Assembly: GCA_030065115.1 (NCBI GenBank) | Contig: JASJDO010000006.1 | Location: 1 to 58,477, forward strand | Direction of reading: 5' to 3' | Length of the DNA: 58,477 nt | Source: Rhizobiaceae bacterium | Lineage (GTDB): Bacteria; Pseudomonadota; Alphaproteobacteria; Rhizobiales; Rhizobiaceae | In this document: piece after piece, positions 1-6,944 of the stretch | Layout: each line of letters starts with the position of its first letter | Numbering within the stretch: the stretch's first letter is position 1 | Program-made: the position numbers and the translations under genes | The notes under the pieces: model-generated | Told to the model about the DNA's origin: nothing | What the model saw: only the letters and a program-made list of their open reading frames with translations | Database searches by the model: none

Positions 1-113
1 TCATTGTTTCCCATGCCTTTGAAGGCATTGCTGGCCGACTGCGCATGAACCACCAGAGATGTCGCCAATAATAGGCTCGATGCAATTGCAAAACGCAACA
101 AATATCTAATCAT
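1..113 (-). CDS. lptA: LptA/OstA-family LPS transport protein, N-terminal part only
   Basis: Only the first 37 codons are inside the window; the frame runs off the left edge. The visible part is a signal peptide: a short basic start (MIRYLLR), a hydrophobic stretch, then a likely signal peptidase site after VVHAQ. The ATG overlaps the lptC stop by 4 bases (ATGA), so the two are probably translationally coupled. The identity comes from position, because rnd-lptC-lptA is a common alphaproteobacterial order and LptA is the periplasmic bridge that carries LPS from LptC towards LptD. The mature domain cannot be seen, so this is an inference from context. Confidence 0.6.
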   Translation of the reverse strand, partial: MIRYLLRFAIASSLLLATSLVVHAQSASNAFKGMGNN

Positions 114-841
114 TGGCTTGCCTCATCGCCTTTTTTGATTTCTTTCGGCCGTAAAGTCATTCGAACATTACCTTCAAATACCAAGCGGTCACCGCCATCC
201 TCAACCAACAGGCTGGCTGAAGAGATATCAGCCTGGGCACTGCTTGCCTTGATTGGCGAACTTGTCTGTAAGGTACCCTTGTCGATGTCCACATCAGCAT
301 CCTGAAGATAGATTTCCATACCGTCTGAGGTCTTAACCTCAACTGCTTTTGTCAAGACCAGCGTTTTGAAATCCGAGTCATAGACACCATTGCCGGCAAC
401 AATATTGGCAGAATGCTCGCTATCCATCGGCAATGTGGCAATAATCGATTGCAGTTCAACCACAGCAGGATTTTGCGCATCCTGTATTGCGCGAACCGCT
501 TTCAAACGATAGGGGCGCTGGTTTTCATCCATTCCATTAAGGTTTGGATTTTCCATGATGAGTTTGCCATCATTGACCTCAATATTGGCAATTTCGATAT
601 TTGGCAGAAACATCTTCTGTAGAACCAGGGTTCCTACAACGCCAAGAATCACAACAACACCAACAATTGGTAGCAATATTCTCAGAAAACGGACCCGGCT
701 TGTATGACGTGCGGCTTTCTCAAACTCGGCATCGCTTCTGTAGCCTGACAAAAATTCCAGATCATTGCCAATCTGTCCGCTATCACGGCTAGATGTGCGC
801 GGAGACTGAATAGGCATGCCGGGATGAACGAGTTTACTCAC
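110..841 (-). CDS. lptC: LPS export ABC transporter periplasmic protein LptC
   Basis: A 243-residue protein with one membrane anchor at about residues 50-75 (FLRILLPIVGVVVILGVVG), followed by a periplasmic beta-rich LptC/YrbK-like domain. In this family LptC links the inner-membrane LptBFG transporter to LptA during lipopolysaccharide export. The cytoplasmic N-terminus of about 50 residues is longer than in E. coli LptC, as is common in alphaproteobacteria. The start used is a GTG at 841; an in-frame ATG at 817 is an alternative, and neither has a strong Shine-Dalgarno sequence. It lies between rnd and lptA on the same strand. Confidence 0.85.
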   Translation of the reverse strand: MSKLVHPGMPIQSPRTSSRDSGQIGNDLEFLSGYRSDAEFEKAARHTSRVRFLRILLPIVGVVVILGVVGTLVLQKMFLPNIEIANIEVNDGKLIMENPNLNGMDENQRPYRLKAVRAIQDAQNPAVVELQSIIATLPMDSEHSANIVAGNGVYDSDFKTLVLTKAVEVKTSDGMEIYLQDADVDIDKGTLQTSSPIKASSAQADISSASLLVEDGGDRLVFEGNVRMTLRPKEIKKGDEASQ

Positions 842-914
842 AGGATATCATCACAATATTTCAAACGTGATACAAAGCGTTACCAAGCCATAGTGGCTAT
901 TTTCGGGCCAAGTA

Positions 915-1529
915 TCAACTGTGCGCGAATATATCGGTTTCTGGCCATCCTGCGAGATCCAACCGCGCACGGGTTGGCAGAAATTCAAAACAGGCCTTTG
1001 CAAGCTCTGAACGTTCTTCACGCAGCAGGCGTTGATCAAGATGTGCCCTTAATTCGTGCAAATGAAGGACGTCAGATGCAGCATACTCCAATTGCGCTTG
1101 CGTAAGTGTCTCTGCTGCCCAATCTGAACTCTGCTGTTGTTTGGAAATGTCAACACCAATCAGCTCGCGAACAAGATCTTTCAAGCCATGCCTATCTGTA
1201 TAGGTTCGGGTTAGGCGTGAAGCGATTTTGGTACAATATATTTTGGCGCAGGATATACCGAGCGCATGTTCTAAAACTGCAACATCGAACCGGGCGAAAT
1301 GAAAAATAATCGTGCGGCCGGGATCTTCAAGCAGCTTCTTGAGATTGGGTGCCTCGGTTTGCCCTTTTGCAATCTGGACGACATCGGCGGTCCCATCACC
1401 GGGTGAAAGCTGCACCACACACAAGCGATCCCGCAGAGGATTCAAGCCAAGAGTTTCAGAATCGACCGCCACGCTGTCTGCGTATCGGTCAAGATCAGGC
1501 AAATCACCTTTATGGAATCGTATTGTCAC
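915..1529 (-). CDS. rnd: Short ribonuclease D (DEDDy 3'-5' exonuclease)
   Basis: A 204-residue protein consisting of only the DEDD exonuclease domain. Exo I is visible near residue 23 (VDSETLGL, the D-x-E pair), Exo II around FHFARFD, and Exo III as YAASDVLHL near the C-terminus (Y-x3-D of the DEDDy subgroup). It lacks the HRDC domains of E. coli RNase D. This short form of about 200 residues is typical of alphaproteobacteria, where it sits upstream of lptC. The expected role is 3' trimming of structured RNA such as tRNA precursors. It lies 73 bases upstream of lptC on the same strand and may share its transcript. Confidence 0.9.
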   Translation of the reverse strand: MTIRFHKGDLPDLDRYADSVAVDSETLGLNPLRDRLCVVQLSPGDGTADVVQIAKGQTEAPNLKKLLEDPGRTIIFHFARFDVAVLEHALGISCAKIYCTKIASRLTRTYTDRHGLKDLVRELIGVDISKQQQSSDWAAETLTQAQLEYAASDVLHLHELRAHLDQRLLREERSELAKACFEFLPTRARLDLAGWPETDIFAHS

Positions 1530-1699
1530 GAATCAGCCTTTTGATTGAATGGGTTCTTGCTTTTATAATACGCTTTGTATTGTTGTACCATAGACGTACC
1601 AAAAACGGTTTATTAGTTCTTAACCCGAATCAATGCAATCTTTTCAGCAGCTGACACAGGGTGTTGTGAAGATCACCAAAACCGAAAATCAAGGATGAC

Positions 1700-1990
1700 A
1701 TGATTGATTTGAACAGCAGCGATTCAGGCAACGAGCGCCGAATAGCACCCAGAAAGAAAACTGAAGACCTCTCCAGTATTGTGGTCAATGTCAACGGCCG
1801 TATCATAACATGCATGGTTCACAATATTTCGGAAACCGGCGCCATGATACAAACCTCCACGCGGGAACTCCCGAAACGCTTTATTCTGGATAACCCTAAT
1901 GAAGGAATACGGCGCGCCTGTCGTGTAATCTGGTCGAAAGGCGATCTAACCGGCGTGGAGTTTTCAAAAGTCAGCCAAATCCGAACATGA
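1700..1990 (+). CDS. PilZ domain protein
   Basis: A 96-residue single-domain protein. The N-terminal part has the c-di-GMP binding signature ERRIAPRKK (RxxxR type), and a later stretch, HNISETGAMI, corresponds to the second PilZ motif (D/N-x-S-x-x-G). Such stand-alone PilZ proteins are c-di-GMP effectors, but the output is unknown here. An AAGGA ribosome site lies 5-9 bases before the ATG. It is divergent from rnd and alone on its strand, with dddP 88 bases downstream. Some alphaproteobacterial stand-alone PilZ proteins do not bind the nucleotide, so the binding claim is an inference from the motif. Confidence 0.85.
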   Translation: MIDLNSSDSGNERRIAPRKKTEDLSSIVVNVNGRIITCMVHNISETGAMIQTSTRELPKRFILDNPNEGIRRACRVIWSKGDLTGVEFSKVSQIRT

Positions 1991-2002
1991 CGCAAATACT
2001 AT

Positions 2003-2017
2003 AGTCAGGACGTGACT
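2003..2017. promoter_or_regulatory. AGTCA-N5-TGACT inverted repeat upstream of dddP
   Basis: A perfect 5-base dyad (AGTCA, GGACG, TGACT) lies in the 88-base gap between the PilZ gene and dddP, about 60 bases before the dddP ATG. The symmetry is seen directly. A role as an operator for a DMSP-responsive or other regulator is only a suggestion. Confidence 0.25.
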
Positions 2018-2078
2018 GGATATTTCTGAACGGTGTGGGTGGTTTTACGCTCATAATTGCAAAATTCGGAGATGAGCC

Positions 2079-3416
2079 ATGAATGTCGATACTGGATTTT
2101 CAATCCAAAACCGAAAAATCGATCCAGACAAAAAACCTTCGACGCGTCCGGACGGGTCACCAATCGACAATGATCGAATTGAAATCGGACCGACACCCCT
2201 TGCCTTTTTTGAATGGGAGCGGGTCGGAATTGCTGCACCGGATTTGGCCGGGATGCGCGAATATCGTCATGCACGCTTGGTCAATGAAATACGCAAAAGA
2301 GATTATGGCGCCGTTTTGATGACGGACCCACTCAACATCCGATATGCAACTGACAGCACAAACATGCAGCTATGGAATACGCATAATCCATTCCGTGCTT
2401 GTGCGGTATTTGCAGATGGCTACATGGTTCTTTGGGATTACAAGAACTCGATGTTTCTTGCGGATCACAATCCGCTAGTCAATGAAGTCCGCTCCGGGGC
2501 GTCAATGTTCTACTTTTGCAATGGAGATAAGGTCGTTGATGATGCAAACCTGTTTTCCCATCAGATCGCTGACCTGATGAAAGAGCATTGTGGGCAGAAT
2601 AACCGGATCGCCGTAGACAAGATCATGATTGCCGGGCTTCGAGCTCTGGAAGCACGAGGCCTTGAAGTGCATGAAGGTGAAGAGGTCACCGAAAAGGCCC
2701 GGGTCATCAAGGGGAAAGATGAAATTGCTGCAATGCGCTGCGCGGTTCATGCGTGTGAAAAGTCTGTGCGCGCAATGGAAGATTCCGCGTCAGCAGGAAT
2801 GACTGAAGATGACATCTGGGCAGTTCTTCATGCTGAAAACATAAAACGTGGCGGTGAGTGGATAGAAACGCGCCTTCTGGCATCAGGGCCACGGACTTTT
2901 CCATGGTTTCAGGAATGCGGCCCGCGGGTGATACAGGACAACGAGATCGTCGCCTTCGATACCGATCTTATCGGTTGCTACGGAATGTGCGTAGACATTT
3001 CCCGCACGTTCTTTGTTGGCGATGACGGCCCAACTGAAAAGATGAAGGAATATTACAAAATTGCCCATGATCATATCATGATCAACATGGATCTTCTTGC
3101 GCCAGGTGTTTCATTCAAGGAACTCACATTCGGAGGACACCAGTTGCCAGAGGAAGTTGTGCCCGGCCAATATAGTTGTCGTTTCCATGGTGTCGGGCTT
3201 TGTGATGAATGGCCATTGATTGCCTATGCCAAAGAGTATCGTGATGGAGCATATGATTATGAACTCGAACCCGGCATGATGCTTTGTGTCGAAGCGCTGG
3301 TTGGCTCGGAGGAAGCGGGTTTCTCGATCAAACTGGAAGATCAGGTTCTGATCACGGAAGACGGATATGAAAACCTGACGAATTATCCCTATGATGAACG
3401 GTTTCTGAAAAGCTGA
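2079..3416 (+). CDS. dddP: Dimethylsulfoniopropionate lyase DddP (M24 peptidase fold)
   Basis: DddP cleaves DMSP to dimethyl sulfide and acrylate in the cytoplasm using a di-metal centre built on the M24 aminopeptidase fold. This 445-residue protein has the family's usual length and hallmark segments such as TDSTNMQLWN (about 91-100) and HNPFRA. The metal ligands known from DddP structures line up: D294, D296, D306, H370, E405 and E420, with the proposed catalytic Asp at D376 in GLCDEWPL. The start has a GGAG ribosome site. No acrylate-use genes (acuI, prpE) or DMSP transporter sit next to it; it appears to be a single-gene unit. The alternative, a plain Xaa-Pro peptidase, is less likely given these hallmarks. 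Confidence 0.92.
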   Translation: MNVDTGFSIQNRKIDPDKKPSTRPDGSPIDNDRIEIGPTPLAFFEWERVGIAAPDLAGMREYRHARLVNEIRKRDYGAVLMTDPLNIRYATDSTNMQLWNTHNPFRACAVFADGYMVLWDYKNSMFLADHNPLVNEVRSGASMFYFCNGDKVVDDANLFSHQIADLMKEHCGQNNRIAVDKIMIAGLRALEARGLEVHEGEEVTEKARVIKGKDEIAAMRCAVHACEKSVRAMEDSASAGMTEDDIWAVLHAENIKRGGEWIETRLLASGPRTFPWFQECGPRVIQDNEIVAFDTDLIGCYGMCVDISRTFFVGDDGPTEKMKEYYKIAHDHIMINMDLLAPGVSFKELTFGGHQLPEEVVPGQYSCRFHGVGLCDEWPLIAYAKEYRDGAYDYELEPGMMLCVEALVGSEEAGFSIKLEDQVLITEDGYENLTNYPYDERFLKS

Positions 3417-3522
3417 CGCTTGGCACTACACACGTTGAAAGCCCTGCAGGTATCTTTTTTCGGCCATGGTTCGCGTTCAGAGTCCATTCAGCCTTTTTGG
3501 GGTAAGTTCGTCGACGCTCCGG

Positions 3523-3538
3523 TTAACGAAATCTTAAC
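3523..3538 (+). promoter_or_regulatory. Candidate CtrA box 1 (TTAA-N7-TTAAC)
   Basis: The sequence reads TTAA, seven bases, TTAAC, a full match to the alphaproteobacterial cell-cycle regulator CtrA consensus. It lies 47 bases upstream of the OmpA-like lipoprotein ATG and 16 bases from the second box. Confidence 0.6.
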
Positions 3539-3553
3539 TGGATTGTTAGAATC

Positions 3554-3569
3554 TTAACAAAGTTTTAAA
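3554..3569 (+). promoter_or_regulatory. Candidate CtrA box 2 (TTAA-N7-TTAA)
   Basis: A second TTAA-N7-TTAA motif sits just before the ribosome site of the OmpA-like lipoprotein gene. The nine-base word AATCTTAAC also repeats 20 bases apart (3530 and 3550), so the two half-sites are in helical phase. The pairing with box 1 makes a chance match less likely, though the region is AT-rich. Confidence 0.5.
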
Positions 3570-3584
3570 TTTAAGGGGAATTCC

Positions 3585-4250
3585 ATGAAACGCGGCGCAA
3601 TTCTGGTAGCAGGAACGCTTGCATTGGCGTCATGCTCAAGCACAACAGATACATTAACAGGTCGTCCTCAGGTTAACAACACAGCGGCAGGTGCAGGAAT
3701 TGGTGCGGCTGTTGGTGCGCTAGGCGGTCTGCTGATCGCCAAAGACAAAAGCGGTAGTGACCAACGCAAGTCAGCACTCATAGGCGCCGGTGTCGGTCTG
3801 CTTGTGGGTGGCGGCATTGGCGCTTACATGGATAAGCAGGAGCAGGAACTTCGCCAGCAACTGATCAATTCCGGAGTAAGTGTGTCACGCAATGGCAATG
3901 AAATCGTTCTGAACATGCCATCCAATGTAACCTTTGCAAGCGGACAGGATTCACTCAATGCGAATTTCTTCCCGGTCCTGAATTCAGTTGCAATCGTGCT
4001 CAACAAATATCCGCGCACGCTGCTTGATGTAGATGGCCATACCGACAGTGTGGGCGATGACTTCTCTAATCAGGCACTTTCCGAGCGTCGAGCCGTAACC
4101 GTAGCGCGCTATCTGAATTCGCAACAAGTGGATAGCCGCCGTCTGCGCATCATCGGCTTTGGGGAAACTCGACCGATTGCAGATAACGCAACGGATGCTG
4201 GACGTGCAGCAAACCGTCGGGTTGAGGTTCGTATTTCACCGCTTACCTGA
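3585..4250 (+). CDS. OmpA-family outer-membrane lipoprotein with glycine zipper
   Basis: A 221-residue protein with a lipoprotein signal peptide ending in the lipobox LASC, so the mature protein should start at the Cys near residue 17. A glycine-zipper region follows at about residues 35-85 (repeats of GAGIGAAVG and GAGVGLLVGGGIGAY), then an OmpA C-terminal peptidoglycan-binding domain at about 105-221 with DGHTDSVG and AANRRVEVRI. The expected role is tethering the outer membrane to the cell wall, like Pal/YiaD proteins. An AAGGGGAA ribosome site precedes the ATG. Two CtrA-like boxes lie directly upstream, and a hairpin at 4307 follows the gene. Confidence 0.9.
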   Translation: MKRGAILVAGTLALASCSSTTDTLTGRPQVNNTAAGAGIGAAVGALGGLLIAKDKSGSDQRKSALIGAGVGLLVGGGIGAYMDKQEQELRQQLINSGVSVSRNGNEIVLNMPSNVTFASGQDSLNANFFPVLNSVAIVLNKYPRTLLDVDGHTDSVGDDFSNQALSERRAVTVARYLNSQQVDSRRLRIIGFGETRPIADNATDAGRAANRRVEVRISPLT

Positions 4251-4306
4251 TCGGCAGAACAGCAGAGCTCCTTCAGCGAGAACTGCTTACCGAAAAAGAG
4301 AATTTG

Positions 4307-4341
4307 AACCCATATCCCCGGGGGGGGGTATGGGTTTTTAT
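4307..4341 (+). terminator. Rho-independent terminator after the OmpA-like gene
   Basis: The inverted repeat AACCCATA (4307-4314) and TATGGGTT (4329-4336) forms an 8-base stem. It can extend inward through CCCC pairing with part of a run of nine G bases, and is followed by a T-rich tract. It lies 57 bases after the OmpA-like gene and 120 bases before the next gene. Confidence 0.7.
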
Positions 4342-4460
4342 TTATGAGTTCAAAAAGATCAAAAATAATTTGTATTGAAACCCAAGATTGCTTCACAAAA
4401 GCTTCGTAAATCTGTCATACAGAGACGGCGAATCTTATTTCGATTGCAGGGAATAGCAAC

Positions 4461-5360
4461 ATGCCTAGGGCAGCGGTCAATAATACGATTGAGTTTACCT
4501 ACTCCACGCCTAATCACACACTACCTCAACGCAGTTTCATCAAAACGATAGAGGCGATTGGTGGTCAACGGAAACTAAAAGGATTGTATGAACAGTTTCT
4601 CGGCGAAGATGGCGAAGCTCGGGATTTTTTTCAATCCGCTGTTGATTTGCTACGGCTTGATATCCGAGCCAATGAAGAGCCCCTGAAAAATGTGCCTAAA
4701 GATGGGCCAGTTTTGTTCATCGCAAACCATCCTTACGGCGTTCTGGATGGAATAGTTCTGACCTGGTTGGCACGCAAAGCGCGCCCGGATGTAAAGGTCA
4801 TGGCAAACCACGTCCTGTGTCAGGCACCTGACGCCAAAGGCGCGCTGCTTCCCGTTGATTTTTCGCATACCAAAGAAGCACTTCAAACCAATATGGCGAC
4901 CCGTAAGGAGGCGATCGAAACTTTAAATGAGGGTGGGGCGATCGGCATTTTTCCCGCAGGCGGCGTTGCAGTGAGCGAAAAACCGCACAAGGGACCGGCA
5001 GTTGATACAAACTGGCATCCTTTTGCCGCCAAACTGGTTCGGAAAACCAATGCTACCGTGATACCTGTTTATTTTGGCGGGCAGAATTCCCGGCTGTTTC
5101 AAATTGCCAGTCACTTCAGTGCGACGCTTCGCCTGGCATTGTTCTTCTTCGAAACTGCCCGTAGGATTGGCAGTGAAGTGGAGTTTGCGGTAGGCGAACC
5201 GATCACCCCCGACGAGATCGCGTCGATCCCGGATCGCGACGAGTTGATGCGTACACTTAGGATGCGAACTTATAATCTTGCGACCAACCTGAAAACACCG
5301 AAGACCGGGCATCCCCGCTATGATCGTGAATTTGAATTTCCCGATCGCATGAAGTTCTGA
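4461..5360 (+). CDS. Lysophospholipid acyltransferase-family protein
   Basis: A 299-residue soluble or peripheral protein of the LPLAT superfamily, nearest by eye to the putative-hemolysin/COG3176-type acyltransferases. The signature FIANHPYGVLDG (about residues 86-97) is the HPxGxxDG variant of the catalytic H-x4-D motif seen in that branch, and GGAIGIFPAGGVA matches the phosphate-binding motif III. It would transfer an acyl chain to a lysolipid or lipid precursor, but the acceptor is unknown. The ATG has an AGGGA ribosome site. It is monocistronic, and arsC converges from the other side 15 bases away. An ornithine-lipid-type role is possible but not supported by neighbours. Confidence 0.8.
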   Translation: MPRAAVNNTIEFTYSTPNHTLPQRSFIKTIEAIGGQRKLKGLYEQFLGEDGEARDFFQSAVDLLRLDIRANEEPLKNVPKDGPVLFIANHPYGVLDGIVLTWLARKARPDVKVMANHVLCQAPDAKGALLPVDFSHTKEALQTNMATRKEAIETLNEGGAIGIFPAGGVAVSEKPHKGPAVDTNWHPFAAKLVRKTNATVIPVYFGGQNSRLFQIASHFSATLRLALFFFETARRIGSEVEFAVGEPITPDEIASIPDRDELMRTLRMRTYNLATNLKTPKTGHPRYDREFEFPDRMKF

Positions 5361-5375
5361 TCTCAAAACACAACT

Positions 5376-5777
5376 CTACCTAGAGGATATTTTCTCACCA
5401 TCTTCCTTGATGAACTCTGCTGGCGGATTTCCAAGAAGAGAGAAAACTTCTTCAGATGGGCGACACAGTTTCACGCCCTTTGGGCTGCAGACAATCGGCC
5501 TGTTCACCAGAACGGGATGTTCCAGCATCGCGTTGAAAATGCTTTCATCTGAAACATCGTCGTCCAGTAAACCCAATTCTTCCGCAGGTGATTTTGTGGT
5601 CCGAAGCGCTTCACGTGGAGTCAAATCAGCGGCAGCGAAGAGTGCAAGCAGTTGCGGTCTTGTCCAACCGTCTTTCAGATATTCAATGACGACATAGTCC
5701 TCATCAGTTTGCCTGATAATTTCCAGCGTGTTTCGGGAGGTTCCGCAATCAGGGTTATGATGGATCACTATCGTCAC
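5376..5777 (-). CDS. arsC: Arsenate reductase, glutaredoxin-coupled ArsC
   Basis: A 133-residue ArsC/Spx-fold protein that reduces arsenate to arsenite with glutathione and glutaredoxin. The catalytic Cys is at residue 11 in HHNPDCGTSRN, with the arginine-bearing segments ALRTTKSP and VLVNRPIV as in E. coli ArsC. The start chosen is the GTG at 5777, because it overlaps the aqpS stop by four bases (GTGA) and gives the family's normal N-terminus. A longer reading from 5951 would add residues with no resemblance to ArsC. Coupling to a MIP channel gene matches the rhizobial aqpS-arsC arrangement. Confidence 0.9.
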   Translation of the reverse strand: MTIVIHHNPDCGTSRNTLEIIRQTDEDYVVIEYLKDGWTRPQLLALFAAADLTPREALRTTKSPAEELGLLDDDVSDESIFNAMLEHPVLVNRPIVCSPKGVKLCRPSEEVFSLLGNPPAEFIKEDGEKISSR

Positions 5778-6445
5778 GTCTTGCTTCTTCCAAATTGCCA
5801 ATTGCAATACGCGAGAGCACTGATGGCTCCGATCAATTGTGCAATTATGAACAGTGGCACATTTGACGGTAGAATCCCTGTGAATGTGTTGGAAAACGAT
5901 CGGGCGATGGTAACCGCCGGATTGGCAAAGGATGTGGAAGCCGTGAACCAATAAGCTGCGGTGATGTATAAACCAACAGCAGAGGGTACGAATTCAGGCC
6001 GTGACTTGAGCGTGCCCAAAATGACCATCACTAGGCCGAATGTAGCCACCAGCTCCGCAAACCATTGATCAGGCCCGGTTCTGACTTTTTCAGACACTTG
6101 AAACAGGTCAAGACCAAACATTGCATGAGCCGCCCATACTCCGACTATGCCACCCAAAATCTGAACGGCAATGAAACCTATGGATTCGGACGTTTCCATC
6201 TCGCCTTTGAGACGGAAAACCAGTGTGACTGCCGGATTGAAATGCGCGCCGGAAACCGGCCCGAACAGGGTGATCAGCACAGCCAGAATAGCGCCAGTTG
6301 GTATGGTGTTTCCGAGCAAGGCAATCGCTGTGTTACCATCTGCCAAAGCCTCACCCATAATTCCTGAACCAACGACAGTTGCCAGCAGAAGGGCTGTCCC
6401 GACAAACTCGGCGCCAAGCCTTTGTGCATCATTATGGTCAGACAT
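5774..6445 (-). CDS. aqpS: Aquaglyceroporin, AqpS-like arsenite channel
   Basis: A 223-residue MIP-family channel with six predicted membrane helices and both pore motifs visible: GAHFNPAVTL in the first half and SFANPAVTIARSF in the second. In Sinorhizobium meliloti the channel AqpS replaces an arsenite pump and lets arsenite made by ArsC leave down its gradient. The direct coupling to arsC here supports the same role. No arsR-type repressor or arsH was found nearby, and the gene sits 71 bases after a carboxymuconolactone-decarboxylase-like gene on the same strand. A general aquaporin is the alternative. Confidence 0.85.
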   Translation of the reverse strand: MSDHNDAQRLGAEFVGTALLLATVVGSGIMGEALADGNTAIALLGNTIPTGAILAVLITLFGPVSGAHFNPAVTLVFRLKGEMETSESIGFIAVQILGGIVGVWAAHAMFGLDLFQVSEKVRTGPDQWFAELVATFGLVMVILGTLKSRPEFVPSAVGLYITAAYWFTASTSFANPAVTIARSFSNTFTGILPSNVPLFIIAQLIGAISALAYCNWQFGRSKT

Positions 6446-6516
6446 TATTCATCATCCGAGTTGTTTGAAAACTGATAAATCAACTTTCATGACAGTCTGA
6501 TGACAGAACTTTCAGA

Positions 6517-6912
6517 TTATAACTGGCCTGCTTCTTCAAGCACTTTTCGGGCCACACGGAAGCACTCAAGCCCCATGGGAACACCGCAATAAATCGCTAC
6601 TACATGGACGATTGCGCGGATCTCTTCTTTGGTGACCCCGTTATTCAATGCACCCCTGCAGTGAATTTCCCACTCATGCATGCGGCCGAGCGCCCCAATC
6701 ATGGAAAGATTCATCATGGAACGGGTTTTAGCGTCAATGACATCATCCCCCCATCCGAAGCCCCAGCACCAGGCGGTCATCGCTTCCTGAAACGGGCGAG
6801 TAAAATCGTCAGCAGCAGCCAGATTTTTCTCAACATATTCGCCACCCAAGGTGGATTTGCGCTGCTCCAGCCCCTTTAAAAAGAGGTCTTCATCAAAGAT
6901 ATTGCTCGTCAT
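6517..6912 (-). CDS. Carboxymuconolactone decarboxylase-family protein
   Basis: A 131-residue single-domain CMD/AhpD-like protein, PcaC length. The core is seen in FGWGDDVIDAKTRSMMNL, RMHEWEIHCRGALNNGVT and EEIRAIVHVVAIYCGVPM; the CxxC of AhpD is absent, so a peroxidase role is unlikely. It is the last gene of the nine-gene amine operon, 32 bases after the dehydrogenase. In such operons CMD proteins are usually hydrolases, decarboxylases or isomerases acting on a pathway intermediate. True protocatechuate-pathway PcaC is unlikely because no other pca gene is present. Its reaction here is unknown. Confidence 0.8.
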   Translation of the reverse strand: MTSNIFDEDLFLKGLEQRKSTLGGEYVEKNLAAADDFTRPFQEAMTAWCWGFGWGDDVIDAKTRSMMNLSMIGALGRMHEWEIHCRGALNNGVTKEEIRAIVHVVAIYCGVPMGLECFRVARKVLEEAGQL

Positions 6913-6944
6913 TTCAATTTTTCCCGATCATCAATGCGCTGGTA

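Noticed and set aside
5778-5951. N-terminal extension of ArsC
   Set aside because: It lies inside aqpS, and the GTG at 5777 gives the normal ArsC start coupled to the aqpS stop.
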